Assembly (NCBI RefSeq): GCF_001999335.1 | Contig: NZ_MLHS01000017.1 | Location: forward strand, 18,841-82,840 | Direction: 5' to 3' | DNA from: Rodentibacter sp. Ppn85 | Lineage (GTDB): Bacteria; Pseudomonadota; Gammaproteobacteria; Enterobacterales; Pasteurellaceae | Length of the DNA stretch: 64,000 nt | In this document: positions 41,228 to 51,560 of the stretch, piece by piece | Numbering within the stretch: position 1 is the stretch's first letter | How the letters are laid out: each line of letters begins with the position of its first letter | Program-made: the position numbers and the translations under genes | The notes under the pieces: model-generated | Database searches by the model: none | What the model was told of the DNA's origin: nothing | Seen by the model: the letters and a program-made list of their open reading frames with translations, nothing else

Positions 41228-42847
41228 TTATTTTTTACGAGAATGTAACCCTTTTTTCTCTAACCCACGGTAAATCAGCTGCTGCTGTACAATAGTGATT
41301 AGGTTAGACACTAACCAGTATAACACCAAGCCTGCCGGGAACCAGAGGAAGAAGAACATAAAGATTAACGGCATAAAATTCATCACTTTTTGCTGCATTG
41401 GATCTGCCACCGGTGTAGGAGACATTTTTTGCAGCAAATACATAGAGATACCCATTAAAATCGGCAAAATATAATACGGATCTTGTGCAGATAAATCTTG
41501 AATCCAGCCGAAGAATGGTGCGTGACGAAGTTCAACCGCCTCCATAAACGTCCAATACAAAGCGATGAAAATCGGCATTTGAAGAAGAATTGGTAAACAA
41601 CCGCCTAACGGATTGACTTTTTCCTCTTTGTAAAGTTTCATCATTTCCTGGCTCATGCGCTGACGGTCATCGCCGAAACGCTCACGCATTTCTTGCATTT
41701 TCGGTTGTAACATACGCATTTTTGCCATTGAGGTATATTGTGCTTTTGTTAGCGGATATAAAATCGCTTTAACCACAATCGTTACACAGATAATGGCTAA
41801 TCCCCAGTTAGAAACAATCCTTTGAATGAAAGTGAGCAACCAGAATAAAGGTTTCGCAATAAACCACGCCCAACCGTAATCAACCGTTAAGTCTAAGTTA
41901 TTTGCCACTTTTGCCATATCATTTTGAAGTTTCGGACCTGTCCATAACGAACTGGAAATCGTTTCTTGCGCTCCCGCAGGAATTGTCACGATTGGTCCGC
42001 GATAACCGATTGAGGCCACATTATTTTTTGTGTCAGTAATGGTATAGAGCTGATTATTCACATCCTGATTAGGAATCCATGCAGAAACAAAATAATGTTG
42101 TAATACGGCTACCCAACCTGCTTTGGTATCAATAGAAAGGTTTGTATCTTTCATATCGGAGAAACTGTATTTTTTGTAGTTGGTTTCCGATGAAGAGTAT
42201 GCACCGCCGGTGTAAGTCGGCATCGCGACATTTCCCGAACTTTCAATTAAAGAATGCTTTAATTGTCCGTAAGGTTCTACTTCAATTGCCTCAGCACTTT
42301 GATTATTAACCTTGTAATCAACATCAAGAGCATAACTGCCACGTTTTAAAACAAAGATTTTTTGGAAAGTAACGCCATTTTTTTCAAAGGTCAATGGTAC
42401 TGAAAGTGAATCTTGCCCTTCAGGAAGTTTAAAATGATCACCTTCAATTTGATATTGTGCACGGCCTGATTTAGTATCAATACCGTTTTTTCCAATTAAA
42501 CCGCTTTGAGCAACATAAATATGTTCGGGAGAATCTTGTAAAAGTACAAAGGGGGTTTTAGAGTTTAATTCCGCATCATATTTTAATAATTCAGAACTCA
42601 CTATATCGCCGCCTAATGTATCCACTTTTAAACGGAAAACATCGTTTTCTAAAGTGATAAGACGACCTTTAGCCGATGAATCTATTGAAATTTGGTTTGA
42701 TGAAGAAGAACTTGCCGGCACATCCGATGCCATTGAAGTTATTTGTGCAGGTGCCGGAGGCGGATTTTTATCCATTTGCCACTGCTGATAAACAAGGAAA
42801 GAAATAAAAATTAGTGCTAAGACTAATAGGCTACGTCTTGAGTCCAT
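41228..42847 (-). CDS. yidC: YidC membrane protein insertase
   Basis: 539 residues. First membrane helix at about 6-20, a large periplasmic domain to about 345, then the conserved insertase core ([61 protein letters not shown]). It inserts membrane proteins alone or with Sec. The ATG overlaps the yidD stop by 1 bp. Confidence 0.97.
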   Translation of the reverse strand: MDSRRSLLVLALIFISFLVYQQWQMDKNPPPAPAQITSMASDVPASSSSSNQISIDSSAKGRLITLENDVFRLKVDTLGGDIVSSELLKYDAELNSKTPFVLLQDSPEHIYVAQSGLIGKNGIDTKSGRAQYQIEGDHFKLPEGQDSLSVPLTFEKNGVTFQKIFVLKRGSYALDVDYKVNNQSAEAIEVEPYGQLKHSLIESSGNVAMPTYTGGAYSSSETNYKKYSFSDMKDTNLSIDTKAGWVAVLQHYFVSAWIPNQDVNNQLYTITDTKNNVASIGYRGPIVTIPAGAQETISSSLWTGPKLQNDMAKVANNLDLTVDYGWAWFIAKPLFWLLTFIQRIVSNWGLAIICVTIVVKAILYPLTKAQYTSMAKMRMLQPKMQEMRERFGDDRQRMSQEMMKLYKEEKVNPLGGCLPILLQMPIFIALYWTFMEAVELRHAPFFGWIQDLSAQDPYYILPILMGISMYLLQKMSPTPVADPMQQKVMNFMPLIFMFFFLWFPAGLVLYWLVSNLITIVQQQLIYRGLEKKGLHSRKK

Positions 42848-43107
42848 TACTTTTTCTCGTGGTTATTATTAATTTTTGGCGGAACGGGATCGAATCCGCC
42901 CGTGTTCAAAGGGTGACATTTTAATACACGTTTCAGCGTAAGCCAACTACCTTTTAGTGCTCCGTGTGTTTTTAATGCCTCAATACCATAGCACGAACAA
43001 GTAGGAACAAATCGACAACGCGGTCCAATTAACGGACTAATCGCTACTTGATAAAGCCGAATTAAAACAATCAGAATTTTTGAGCCAAACGAATATGACG
43101 TTGCCAT
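42847..43107 (-). CDS. yidD: YidD, membrane protein insertion efficiency factor
   Basis: 86 residues. The family pattern [49 protein letters not shown] is complete with its three conserved cysteines. An amphipathic membrane-associated protein that aids YidC. It overlaps the rnpA 3' end by 37 bp, as in many genomes. Confidence 0.95.
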   Translation of the reverse strand: MATSYSFGSKILIVLIRLYQVAISPLIGPRCRFVPTCSCYGIEALKTHGALKGSWLTLKRVLKCHPLNTGGFDPVPPKINNNHEKK

Positions 43108-43430
43108 AATTTTTCCAACATTTGATGAAATGTTTTGTTATCAAGCTTACCAATTCCGCTTTTTGCCACCACAACGAAATCACACGCTGGTAATTGATAT
43201 TGAGCTAAACGAAAACTTTCACGCACTAAGCGTTTGATACGATTACGATCATGCGCACGCGCTAAATGCTTTTTAGGTACGGCTAAACCTAAGCGAGGAT
43301 GAGCAAGATTGTTTTTACGAGCAATAATAGTAATTTCAGGCGTGCTAGCCCGGAACGGTTGTTCGAAAACATTTTTGAATTGAATGGGAGTCAACAAACG
43401 TAACTCCCTAGAAAAGTTCAACTTAACCAC
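43071..43430 (-). CDS. rnpA: Ribonuclease P protein component
   Basis: 119 residues, basic. The RNR motif is [13 protein letters not shown] near residue 60, preceded by [17 protein letters not shown]. Protein subunit of RNase P, which trims tRNA 5' leaders. It starts 11 bp after rpmH and overlaps yidD. Confidence 0.95.
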   Translation of the reverse strand: MVKLNFSRELRLLTPIQFKNVFEQPFRASTPEITIIARKNNLAHPRLGLAVPKKHLARAHDRNRIKRLVRESFRLAQYQLPACDFVVVAKSGIGKLDNKTFHQMLEKLWQRHIRLAQKF

Positions 43431-43441
43431 TCAAAACGCGA

Positions 43442-43576
43442 TTACGCAGATAAACTTTTACGACCTTTAGCGCGACGACGAGCTAAAACTTGGCGACCGT
43501 TTTTGGTTGCCATGCGAGCACGAAAACCGTGGGTACGGCTACGTTTTAATATAGAAGGTTGAAATGTACGTTTCAT
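43442..43576 (-). CDS. rpmH: 50S ribosomal protein L34
   Basis: 44 residues, the standard L34: begins [18 protein letters not shown] and ends GRKSLSA, strongly basic. First gene of rpmH-rnpA-yidD-yidC on the minus strand, divergent from dnaA. RBS AGGTAAGT precedes ATG. Its promoter is visible upstream. Confidence 0.98.
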   Translation of the reverse strand: MKRTFQPSILKRSRTHGFRARMATKNGRQVLARRRAKGRKSLSA

Positions 43577-43901
43577 TGTAACTTACCTAAATCTCAATGT
43601 TTACTGTTTTGAATCCAAAACAAATAAGGGTTATAAAAAATAGGACGCAATTTTAATCATAAATCAGGCGTTCGTCAAACTAAGAAAGGGAATTTTTGCA
43701 AAACAATCTTCTCCCCCTTTCCAAATCCTCGCAATCATACGTAATTCAAATAAAATATCAAGTCACCTTTTTAGTTTTTTCCTTATTTCGGGAGAAGATT
43801 TTTTCTCGAGATTATTGTAGAATCTCTAAAAATTTTTGATTGTACTTACCGTATCGCCAATTCATTGTAAGTAGAAAACGTAGCATTAAGGATAGTCTAT
43901 C
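43577..43901. other. rpmH-dnaA intergenic region (325 bp)
   Basis: Holds the divergent rpmH and dnaA promoters. I see no DnaA box (TTATNCACA) on either strand, so I do not call an origin here. A hairpin GAGATT-N7-AATCTC lies at 43808-43826, on the dnaA side, followed by an A/T run. No open reading frame of note. Confidence 0.6.
43650..43678 (-). promoter_or_regulatory. rpmH promoter
   Basis: On the minus strand TTGACG (43678-43673), 17 bp, TAAAAT (43655-43650): a near-consensus sigma-70 promoter, as expected for the highly expressed rpmH-rnpA operon. Confidence 0.75.
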
Positions 43902-45266
43902 GTGAGTCTCTCTAACCTTTGGCAAGATTGCCTTTCTCAATTACAAGATCAAGTTTCCGCTACCGATTTAAGCACTTGGCTTCGCCCGTTACAAGCTGAT
44001 ACTATCTCTCAAGATAAAATGGTACTTTATGCTTCAAATATGTTTGTAAAAGGCTGGGTTGAAACCCACTACCTCAAGCAAATTCACCAAATTTGCCAAG
44101 CACTTTCACAAAATCCAAATCTACAAATTATCCTTAAAGAAGGAGTAAAACCTACGCCCCAAGCCATTATTAAGCCGGTGATGCAACCGACTGAAAGTGC
44201 GGTCAATTCCGATGCTAAATCTGAATTAGAAAAACCACAAAAATTTGATTCACATCTTAACACCAAGCATGTATTTGAAAATTTTGTCGAAGGTAAATCA
44301 AACCAATTAGCTCGCGCAGTCGGGCAAAAATTGGCACAAGCGCCCGGTGAAGCAACCGCAAATCCATTCTTTTTGTATGGCGGAACGGGGCTAGGAAAAA
44401 CTCACTTATTACACGCTATTGGTAATGGCATATTGGCGAATAAACCCAATGCACGGGTACTTTATATTCACGCCAACAATTTTATGCAGCATATGGTGAA
44501 AGCTATGCGTGATAACAATATGGATCAATTCAAAAAATTTTATCGTTCTTTGGATGCGCTATTAGTCGATGATATTCAATTTTTTGCTGAAAAAGAAAAA
44601 ACCCAAGAAGAATTTTTCCATATTTTCAATAATTTATTTGAAACAGGTCGTCAAATTATTTTAACTTCCGATCGCTACCCAAAAGAAATTGAAAAAATTG
44701 AAGAACGTTTAAAATCCCGTTTTGGCTGGGGATTAACAACCGCGATTGAACCGCCTGATTTAGAAACCCGCGTGGCAATCTTGTTAAAAAAGGCAGAGGA
44801 ACATCAGATTCATTTACCTGAAGAAGTCGCATTTTTTATTGCTCAACGCTTACGTACTAATGTACGAGAGCTTGAGGGTGCGTTAAATCGCGTAAAAGCT
44901 ATGCAAGATTTCAAGGGCGGAGAAATTAACATTGATTTTGTGCGTGAAACCCTAAAAGATATTCTTGCTTTACAAGAACGTTTAGTCACAATTGATAACA
45001 TTCAAAAAACCGTGGCAGAGTACTATCGAATTAAAGTATCCGATTTAAAATCAAAAAGTCGCCAACGTTCTGTTACACGTCCGCGTCAAATTGCTATGGC
45101 ATTGGCAAAAGAATTAACAAATCGCAGTTTACCGGAAATCGGTCGAGCCTTTGATCGGGATCACACGACTGTACTGAACGCTTGCCGTGAAGTGCCAAAA
45201 TTTCGTGAAAAAGATAACAGCATTCAAGAAGATTGGGCGAATTTAATTCGTACCTTATCAGCATAA
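43902..45266 (+). CDS. dnaA: Chromosomal replication initiator DnaA
   Basis: 454 residues from a GTG start (common for dnaA) with AAGGATAG upstream. Domain I at 1-85, linker to about 120, AAA+ domain with Walker [10 protein letters not shown] and Walker [10 protein letters not shown], and a DNA-binding domain with the signature [15 protein letters not shown]. It unwinds oriC. Followed by dnaN after 9 bp. An uptake sequence lies in the linker region (44195-44203). Confidence 0.97.
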   Translation: MSLSNLWQDCLSQLQDQVSATDLSTWLRPLQADTISQDKMVLYASNMFVKGWVETHYLKQIHQICQALSQNPNLQIILKEGVKPTPQAIIKPVMQPTESAVNSDAKSELEKPQKFDSHLNTKHVFENFVEGKSNQLARAVGQKLAQAPGEATANPFFLYGGTGLGKTHLLHAIGNGILANKPNARVLYIHANNFMQHMVKAMRDNNMDQFKKFYRSLDALLVDDIQFFAEKEKTQEEFFHIFNNLFETGRQIILTSDRYPKEIEKIEERLKSRFGWGLTTAIEPPDLETRVAILLKKAEEHQIHLPEEVAFFIAQRLRTNVRELEGALNRVKAMQDFKGGEINIDFVRETLKDILALQERLVTIDNIQKTVAEYYRIKVSDLKSKSRQRSVTRPRQIAMALAKELTNRSLPEIGRAFDRDHTTVLNACREVPKFREKDNSIQEDWANLIRTLSA

Positions 45267-45275
45267 GGAGCCATC

Positions 45276-46376
45276 ATGCAATTCAGTATTTCTAGAGAAA
45301 ACCTTTTAAAACCGTTACAACAAGTTTGCGGAGTATTGAGCAGTCGCCCGAATATTCCCGTATTAAACAACGTTTTACTACAGATTAAAGACGATCGTTT
45401 AACCATTACCGGCACTGATTTAGAAGTTGAGCTTTCAACTCAAACTCAGCTTTCCTCTTCTTCCTCTAACGGTAACTTTACTATTCCGGCAAAAAAATTC
45501 TTAGATATTTGCCGTACTTTATCCGATGAATTTGAAATTACCGTCACCTTTGCAGAAGATCGCGCTATCGTACAATCAGGAAGAAGTAAATTTAACCTTG
45601 CGACTCTCCCTGCGGAAGAATATCCAAATCTAACAGATTGGCAATCAGAAGTGGATTTTGCTTTACCGCAAAATACCCTACGCCGTTTAATTGAGGCGAC
45701 ACAATTTTCTATGGCAAACCAAGATGCCCGCTATTTCTTAAACGGAATGAAATTTGAAACGGAAGGTAATTTACTCCGCACCGTTGCAACCGATGGTCAT
45801 CGCCTTGCAGTTTGTACCATTGCTCTAGAACAAGAACTACAAAATCACGCGGTAATTTTGCCACGAAAAGGGGTATTAGAACTCAATCGACTGTTAGAAA
45901 ACACAGAGGAATCCGCTCGTTTACAAATCGGTACGAATAACCTGCGTATCCATCTAAATCATATTATCTTTACATCAAAATTGATTGACGGGCGTTTCCC
46001 CGATTACCGTCGCGTACTACCACGCAATGCAGATAAAATTGTAGAAGGTAGCTGGGAGGCCTTAAAACAGGCCTTTGTTCGTGCCTCAATTCTTTCTAAT
46101 GAACGCGTACGTAGCGTACGTTTGAATTTAACCGAAAATCAACTCAAAATTACCGCCTCCAATCCGGAACACGAAGTAGCGGAAGAAATTGTGGACGTTA
46201 TATATTCCGGCGAAGAATTGGAAGTCGGTTTCAATGTCACTTATATTTTGGATGTACTAAATACCCTAAAATGTCAACAAGTCCGTATCCGCTTAACGGA
46301 TGCTTCATCTAGCTGCCTTATTGAAAATTGTGAAGACAACAGTAGCGAATATGTGATTATGCCGATGCGTCTGTAA
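45276..46376 (+). CDS. dnaN: DNA polymerase III beta clamp
   Basis: 366 residues, the standard sliding-clamp length, three repeated domains; ends EYVIMPMRL, the conserved C-terminus. RBS AAGGAG precedes ATG. It lies between dnaA and recF in the canonical order. Confidence 0.97.
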   Translation: MQFSISRENLLKPLQQVCGVLSSRPNIPVLNNVLLQIKDDRLTITGTDLEVELSTQTQLSSSSSNGNFTIPAKKFLDICRTLSDEFEITVTFAEDRAIVQSGRSKFNLATLPAEEYPNLTDWQSEVDFALPQNTLRRLIEATQFSMANQDARYFLNGMKFETEGNLLRTVATDGHRLAVCTIALEQELQNHAVILPRKGVLELNRLLENTEESARLQIGTNNLRIHLNHIIFTSKLIDGRFPDYRRVLPRNADKIVEGSWEALKQAFVRASILSNERVRSVRLNLTENQLKITASNPEHEVAEEIVDVIYSGEELEVGFNVTYILDVLNTLKCQQVRIRLTDASSSCLIENCEDNSSEYVIMPMRL

Positions 46377-46377
46377 G

Positions 46378-47454
46378 ATGGCTATTTCTCGCTTACTCAT
46401 TGAAAAATTTAGAAATTTAAATGCCGTGGATCTGGAATTTGATCACGGCTTTAACTTTTTGGTCGGTAATAACGGCAGTGGAAAAACCAGTCTGTTAGAA
46501 GCAATATTCTATCTTGGCCATGGGCGATCTTTTAAAAGTGCGGTCACAAATCGTATTATTTTTTACGACGAACCACATTTCACCCTTTTCGGACAAATTA
46601 AAGAAAGACAACATCAATGGTCGGTAGGATTGCAAAAATTTCGCCAAGGCAATACTCTTGTTAAAATCAATGGTGAAGATGGAAACAAAATTTCAGACTT
46701 GGCCCATTTACTCCCGATGCAACTCATTACACCGGAAGGATTAACCCTGCTAAATGGCGGTCCAAGTTATCGCCGGGCATTTTTAGATTGGGGGCTATTT
46801 CATCATCATCTTCACTTTCATTCCGCTTGGACCAATCTGAACCGCCTACTAAAACAGCGTAATGCGGCACTCACCCAACACCAAGCTTATATGGCAATAA
46901 AAGCATGGGATATTGAGCTTGCTAAACTTGCTCATCAAGTAAGCGATTGGCGCGCGGAATATGCCGAAGCGCTACGACCGGAAATTGAACAAACCTGCCA
47001 ACTTTTTTTACCAGAATTAGATATTAACGTGAGTTTTCATCGGGGGTGGGACAAAAATACCGAATATAGCGATTTACTGCTACAAAATTTTGAACGAGAT
47101 AAATTGTTAGGCTATACTTTTTCAGGTCCACAAAAAGCAGATTTTCGTTTTAAAGCAAACGGATTACCGGTCGAAGACGTGCTTTCACGCGGTCAATTAA
47201 AACTACTTATGTGCGCCTTACGGCTTGCTCAGGGTGAACATTTGATGAAAGAAAAACAACGCTCTTGTATTTTCTTAATTGATGATTTTGCTTCAGAACT
47301 GGATCAATTCAAACGTGAACTACTTGCCGAACGGTTACAACAAAGCGGTTCACAGGTATTTGTAACCGCCATTACATCAAGGCAATTGAAGGAAATGCGA
47401 GTAGAAACCGGTAAACTGTTTGAGGTAAAAGAGGGAAACATATTCCCCACTTAA
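46378..47454 (+). CDS. recF: RecF recombination mediator
   Basis: 358 residues. SMC-like ATPase with Walker A GNNGSGKTS near 30, the signature LSRGQLKLLMCALRLAQ and Walker B IFLIDDFASELD. It loads RecA at gaps. Starts 1 bp after the dnaN stop. gyrB, often next, is absent; an unrelated methyltransferase-like gene follows instead. Confidence 0.96.
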   Translation: MAISRLLIEKFRNLNAVDLEFDHGFNFLVGNNGSGKTSLLEAIFYLGHGRSFKSAVTNRIIFYDEPHFTLFGQIKERQHQWSVGLQKFRQGNTLVKINGEDGNKISDLAHLLPMQLITPEGLTLLNGGPSYRRAFLDWGLFHHHLHFHSAWTNLNRLLKQRNAALTQHQAYMAIKAWDIELAKLAHQVSDWRAEYAEALRPEIEQTCQLFLPELDINVSFHRGWDKNTEYSDLLLQNFERDKLLGYTFSGPQKADFRFKANGLPVEDVLSRGQLKLLMCALRLAQGEHLMKEKQRSCIFLIDDFASELDQFKRELLAERLQQSGSQVFVTAITSRQLKEMRVETGKLFEVKEGNIFPT

Positions 47455-47524
47455 CTTTCCAGTAAATTGATACAACTACCGAAGCATTATAGAATGATTG
47501 ATAACTCATTATTTAGGAGAAAAT

Positions 47525-48187
47525 ATGAGCAACCAACAACCAACAACCAACAACCAACAACCAATAGATTATATTTTTTCTTCCGATTGGTTTAGCCATA
47601 ATTTACCGTCTTTAGATGCTATTTTTAATCATTTTAAGCCACAAAGAATATTAGAAATCGGCTCTTTTGAAGGGCGTTCAACAGTTCATTTCTTAGAAAA
47701 AGTATTTGAGTTTCATCAGGAAATTGAAATACACTGCATTGATAGTTGGGAGGGAGGACGCGAGCATATTGGACACTGGGATATGAATTCTGTTGAAAAT
47801 TGTTTCAATCACAATCTCAAGTTAGTTTTGCAGAAACTCAATCATCCACCGATTAAAGTAGTAAAGCATAAAGGCTATTCCCATCCTAAAATGATTGAAT
47901 TACTTGCCAACGGCTACAGCAATTATTTCGATTTTATTTATGTAGATGGCTCTCACGAAGCCCCGGATGTATTACTTGATGCATTACTTGCTCATAAATT
48001 GACAAAAATCAACGGTATTATTGCATTTGATGACTACCTTTGGTCACCGACTAAACAAACGGAAGAAGATCACTACCTATTAGTAAAACCCGCAGTAGAT
48101 CATTACGTAAACACTTATCAACGAAAAGTACATATACTTCAAGGATTACCGGGGTATCAGCTATATGTTAAAAAATTAACTGATTAA
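47525..48187 (+). CDS. Class I SAM-methyltransferase-like protein with a heptanucleotide repeat start
   Basis: 220 residues from ATG 47525, preceded by AGGAGA. Residues 3-13 (NQQPTTNNQQP) are encoded by five CAACCAA units. The body resembles Rossmann SAM methyltransferases of the Methyltransf_24 type: ILEIGSFEGRST (motif I), then IHCIDSWEGG, FDFIYVDGSHEAPDVLLDA and INGIIAFDDYLW. There is no signal peptide. Substrate unknown; relatives modify sugars, lipids or small molecules. It lies after recF, with a hairpin terminator behind it. As printed the frame is open, so this copy is ON. Confidence 0.75.
   Translation: MSNQQPTTNNQQPIDYIFSSDWFSHNLPSLDAIFNHFKPQRILEIGSFEGRSTVHFLEKVFEFHQEIEIHCIDSWEGGREHIGHWDMNSVENCFNHNLKLVLQKLNHPPIKVVKHKGYSHPKMIELLANGYSNYFDFIYVDGSHEAPDVLLDALLAHKLTKINGIIAFDDYLWSPTKQTEEDHYLLVKPAVDHYVNTYQRKVHILQGLPGYQLYVKKLTD
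47530..47564 (+). repeat. Heptanucleotide tandem repeat (CAACCAA)5
   Basis: Five perfect copies of CAACCAA start in the second codon of the methyltransferase-like gene. The unit is not a multiple of three. With four copies the frame hits TAG directly after the repeat; with six it reads AAT AGA TTA and stops at a TAG about ten codons on. Only five (or plus/minus three) keep the gene open, the design of a phase-variation switch. Confidence 0.9.
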
Positions 48188-48232
48188 GCACAAAATAAAC
48201 AGAGAACTTTCTACGAGGTTACCAACAAAAAC

Positions 48233-48281
48233 AATCTGCTCACAAACTTGAACGGATTCCGCCGCTAGGGAGCAGATTTTT
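48233..48281 (+). terminator. Probable terminator after the methyltransferase-like gene
   Basis: AATCTGCTC (48233-48241) pairs with GAGCAGATT (48270-48278) and is followed by TTTTT. The loop is long (28 nt) and contains a small CGG/CCG hairpin, so confidence is moderate. Confidence 0.55.
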
Positions 48282-48334
48282 ATGACTTGATACACCTTGC
48301 CCATGATAGGGTATTTCAATTATGGGAAGGAATT

Positions 48335-48529
48335 TTATTCAAATTCCTCCAACCACTTCAATAAAATTGCTTCAAGAATCGCCTCGTTAGATTTTTGTGG
48401 ATCATCATCAAAATCTTCTAGATCGCAAATCCATTGATGTAAGTCTGTAAAACGTACTGTTTTAGGATCAAGCTCCGGATTGCGATCATACAATTCTTCT
48501 GCAATGAGTTGTGAATCTGTCCATTTCAT
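48335..48529 (-). CDS. iscX: IscX, Fe-S assembly regulator
   Basis: 64 residues, very acidic, with the family pattern [32 protein letters not shown] and the C-terminal LKWLEE. IscX binds IscS and modulates cluster assembly. Its ATG overlaps the fdx stop by 1 bp. Last gene of the isc operon. Confidence 0.94.
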   Translation of the reverse strand: MKWTDSQLIAEELYDRNPELDPKTVRFTDLHQWICDLEDFDDDPQKSNEAILEAILLKWLEEFE

Positions 48530-48870
48530 TAGTGAGCAGCCTCATTCGCATGATTAAGATTATATTTTGGAATTTCCACCACTAAATCTTCATCTCCCAC
48601 GATGCATTGACAAGAAAGGCGACTATCCATTTCCAAGCCCCACGCTTTATCTAACATATCTTCTTCTTGATCGCTGGTTTCGTTCAAAGAATCAAATCCT
48701 TCACGAATAATTACATGGCAGGTTGTGCAAGCACAAGAACCATCACAAGCGTGATGAATCTCTACTCCTGCATTATGTGCCACTTCTAATAAGTTATCAC
48801 CGGCAGCCGCATCCACGACCATTCCTTCCGGACAAAATTCTTCATTAGGTAAAAAAATCACTTTTGGCAT
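48529..48870 (-). CDS. fdx: ISC-type [2Fe-2S] ferredoxin
   Basis: 113 residues. Cluster ligands Cys42, Cys48 and Cys51 lie in [11 protein letters not shown] and the fourth is in [10 protein letters not shown]. It supplies electrons for Fe-S assembly. It sits between hscA and iscX. Confidence 0.95.
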   Translation of the reverse strand: MPKVIFLPNEEFCPEGMVVDAAAGDNLLEVAHNAGVEIHHACDGSCACTTCHVIIREGFDSLNETSDQEEDMLDKAWGLEMDSRLSCQCIVGDEDLVVEIPKYNLNHANEAAH

Positions 48871-48944
48871 AATACTTTCCTCAACTCACAATGATAAAAA
48901 AAACAACTTTCTTTAAAAAAACTCGGCTAAATCTTACCGCACTT

Positions 48945-50804
48945 TTACAGCTTTTCCATCTCCGATACATTCTTACCGGTTAAGGCTCGATTAATACTGG
49001 CATTCATTCGTCTTGCGGCAAATTCTTGCGTTGCGGCATCTAAGGCTTTAATACCTTGTGCGATAGCATGACGATCAACACCTTGTTTTACCTCCATCAA
49101 TTGTTTCAATACCGCTTCAATATGATGAAATTCTTCAGTACTAAGCAATTCAGAGCCGTCAGTCTGTAATGCCACAATCAAACTCTCAATCACACGATCC
49201 GCTTCTACACGTTGCTCCGCCAGCTCACGGGCTTGCAAATCCTCTTGTGCATGATCAAAAGAAGATTTAATCATTGCCGTCACTTCTTCATCGGTTAAAC
49301 CATAAGAAGGTTTAATTTGAATAGATGCCTGCACTTTAGTGGATTTTTCCATAGCAGTTACACTTAACAATCCATCGGCATCCACTTGATACGTCACACG
49401 AATATGTGCAGCTCCTGCCGCCATTGGCGGAATACCACGTAAAGTAAAACGCCCGAGTGAACGACAATCCGCCACTAATTCACGTTCACCTTGTACCACA
49501 TGTACTGTCATTGCCGTTTGCCCATCTTTAAAAGTGGTAAATTCTTGCGCGCGAGCGACAGGAATCGTAGTATTGCGCGGAATAATTTTTTCTACTAACC
49601 CGCCCATAGTTTCAATACCGAGCGAAAGTGGCACCACATCAAGCAATAACATATTAGTATCAGTCTTATTACCAACTAAAATATCCGCTTGAATCGCAGC
49701 TCCCAGTGCAACCACTTTATCCGGATCAATAGAAGTTAATGGTGTTTTACCAAAAAATCCCCCCACTTGCTCACGAATATAAGGTACTCGTGTTGAACCG
49801 CCGACCATCACCACATCTTGAACCTCATCCGCCTCCACATTGGCATCTTTTAATGCACGCCGACAAGCGAACAAAGAACGTTTTACCAGCGGATGAATTA
49901 ATTCGTTAAATTGTTCACGCGTTATTGTGATGGAAAAATCTTGCCAAAAAATGACCGCACTTTCTGCCTTGCTCAAAGCAATTTTGGCTTGACCGGCAAG
50001 GGTTAACAGCTCACGTTGTTGGTTGACATTTTGTGGTGGGAATTGCGTTTGTTTTATCACCCAATCGGCGATGCAATGGTCAAAGTCATCACCGCCCAAT
50101 GCAGTATCACCACCGGTCGCAAGTACCTCAAACACGCCCTTAGACAAACGTAAGATAGAAATATCAAAAGTACCGCCACCTAAATCATAAACGGCAATAA
50201 TGCCTTCTTGACCACTATCTAAACCGTACGCAACTGCTGCTGCAGTGGGTTCATTCAGTAAACGCAATACATTCAGACCGGCCAAACGTGCCGCATCTTT
50301 TGTACTTTGGCGTTGAGCATCGTCAAAATAGGCGGGAACGGTAATCACCACTCCCGAAACTACCGCACCAAGACGCTGTTCTGCAATACGGTTTAAATGC
50401 GCCAAAATATCGGCAGAAACCTCTATCGGACTTTTTTTCCCTTGATTTGTAATAATTAATGGCAAGCCATTTTCACTCGCCACAAAATCATAAGGCATAT
50501 TCGGATAACGTGCCTGTACATCTGCTAGACTGCGTCCAATCAAGCGTTTCGCAGAAATTATGGTACTTTTAGGATCGCTTGATGCTTGAGCAAAGGCATC
50601 CACTCCCACTTGTTTTTCATTTTTACCATAATGAACCACTGAAGGAACCAAGCTACGTTCTTCCTCATCATTTAAAATCACAGCTTGACCGCTTCTAACA
50701 GTCGCAATCAAAGAGTTCGTCGTACCTAAATCAATCCCTACAGCTAAACGATGTTGATGGGGTGCAGGTGTTTGCCCAGGTTCTGCAATTTGTAATAATG
50801 CCAT
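48945..50804 (-). CDS. hscA: HscA, Hsp70 chaperone for Fe-S assembly
   Basis: 619 residues. Hsp70 ATPase domain with [10 protein letters not shown] and [13 protein letters not shown], then a substrate domain; shorter than DnaK and lacking its C-terminal tail. With HscB it releases clusters from IscU. It follows the DUF2625 gene by 25 bp. Confidence 0.96.
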   Translation of the reverse strand: MALLQIAEPGQTPAPHQHRLAVGIDLGTTNSLIATVRSGQAVILNDEEERSLVPSVVHYGKNEKQVGVDAFAQASSDPKSTIISAKRLIGRSLADVQARYPNMPYDFVASENGLPLIITNQGKKSPIEVSADILAHLNRIAEQRLGAVVSGVVITVPAYFDDAQRQSTKDAARLAGLNVLRLLNEPTAAAVAYGLDSGQEGIIAVYDLGGGTFDISILRLSKGVFEVLATGGDTALGGDDFDHCIADWVIKQTQFPPQNVNQQRELLTLAGQAKIALSKAESAVIFWQDFSITITREQFNELIHPLVKRSLFACRRALKDANVEADEVQDVVMVGGSTRVPYIREQVGGFFGKTPLTSIDPDKVVALGAAIQADILVGNKTDTNMLLLDVVPLSLGIETMGGLVEKIIPRNTTIPVARAQEFTTFKDGQTAMTVHVVQGERELVADCRSLGRFTLRGIPPMAAGAAHIRVTYQVDADGLLSVTAMEKSTKVQASIQIKPSYGLTDEEVTAMIKSSFDHAQEDLQARELAEQRVEADRVIESLIVALQTDGSELLSTEEFHHIEAVLKQLMEVKQGVDRHAIAQGIKALDAATQEFAARRMNASINRALTGKNVSEMEKL

Positions 50805-50829
50805 AATATTTCTTTCTATTTTTTATTCG

Positions 50830-51516
50830 CTATGCCACGGAGTATGCCATGTCAAATTTTTCTTTTTCAGCAAAACAAGCGTTGTAGTGTGTTTCAATAT
50901 TCACTTCACGTTTTTGACGTAAGCTGATTGCAGTCGTTTTGTCTTCACTTAACTCCGGTGAGAATACAAACATTTGATTACCATCAAGCCGTTTCACATC
51001 TTCTTGCCAATTTTGCCAAAATAAATCTTGGTAAAATGCCTCTAAATTGCCATTTAACGCCCAAGCTAAAAATTCGGTATAAGTAAAATTCAGATTATGC
51101 CAAGTTAAATCTTTTGGTGAAAAATAATAAATTTTGCCGAGCTCCTCACCTAAAGAACCGCCGTTTAAAGCAAAATAACCTCCGATGACATCATCTGCCA
51201 CTAATAAATATTTAGGTTTTTCACCTGATTTTTGGAATGATTTACTGAAATTCCAATCCATCAAACCGCGCGGTAATTTAAAGCTACCGGATCCCAGAAT
51301 TCGTAACCAACCGTAATGAATGAGAATACCGCCCGTTTCATAAATTACCGCCCCAATTGGGGATGAAGTCGGCATTTGCATCGTAAACAATTCTCGTTCG
51401 GCACTGGCTTGATCTTTTTTAATAACCCGACAATCATTGCGCGCCTGAACAATCCATTGGGAAAGGATTGACCAAGCGGAATTTTCCTGAGAAGTCAACT
51501 GTTCAATGGTTTGCAT
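50830..51516 (-). CDS. DUF2625 family protein inside the isc operon
   Basis: 228 residues. Pattern GAVIYETGGILIHYGWLRILGSGS, YLLVADDVIGGYFALNGG and KIYYFSPKDLTWHNLNFTYTEFLAWAL is that of DUF2625, a cytoplasmic family of unknown function. It has no signal or membrane segment and no cysteine motif suggesting metal binding. It lies between hscB (44 bp upstream) and hscA (25 bp downstream) on the same strand, where most gamma-proteobacteria have nothing. A link to Fe-S metabolism is inference from position only. Confidence 0.82.
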   Translation of the reverse strand: MQTIEQLTSQENSAWSILSQWIVQARNDCRVIKKDQASAERELFTMQMPTSSPIGAVIYETGGILIHYGWLRILGSGSFKLPRGLMDWNFSKSFQKSGEKPKYLLVADDVIGGYFALNGGSLGEELGKIYYFSPKDLTWHNLNFTYTEFLAWALNGNLEAFYQDLFWQNWQEDVKRLDGNQMFVFSPELSEDKTTAISLRQKREVNIETHYNACFAEKEKFDMAYSVA

Positions 51517-51560
51517 AATTTATAGATATATCGTTAAGTTCGAGCAATTTTCATGGTACT

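Noticed and set aside
43577..43901. Chromosome origin next to dnaA
   Set aside because: No DnaA boxes or AT-rich 13-mer array are visible; in Haemophilus-like genomes dnaA is not necessarily at oriC.
47498..47524. In-frame TTG start giving a longer methyltransferase-like protein
   Set aside because: The ATG at 47525 has an AGGAGA site at the right distance, and the TTG has none.
47530..47564. CRISPR-like or satellite array
   Set aside because: Units are 7 bp with no spacers; it is a simple tandem repeat.
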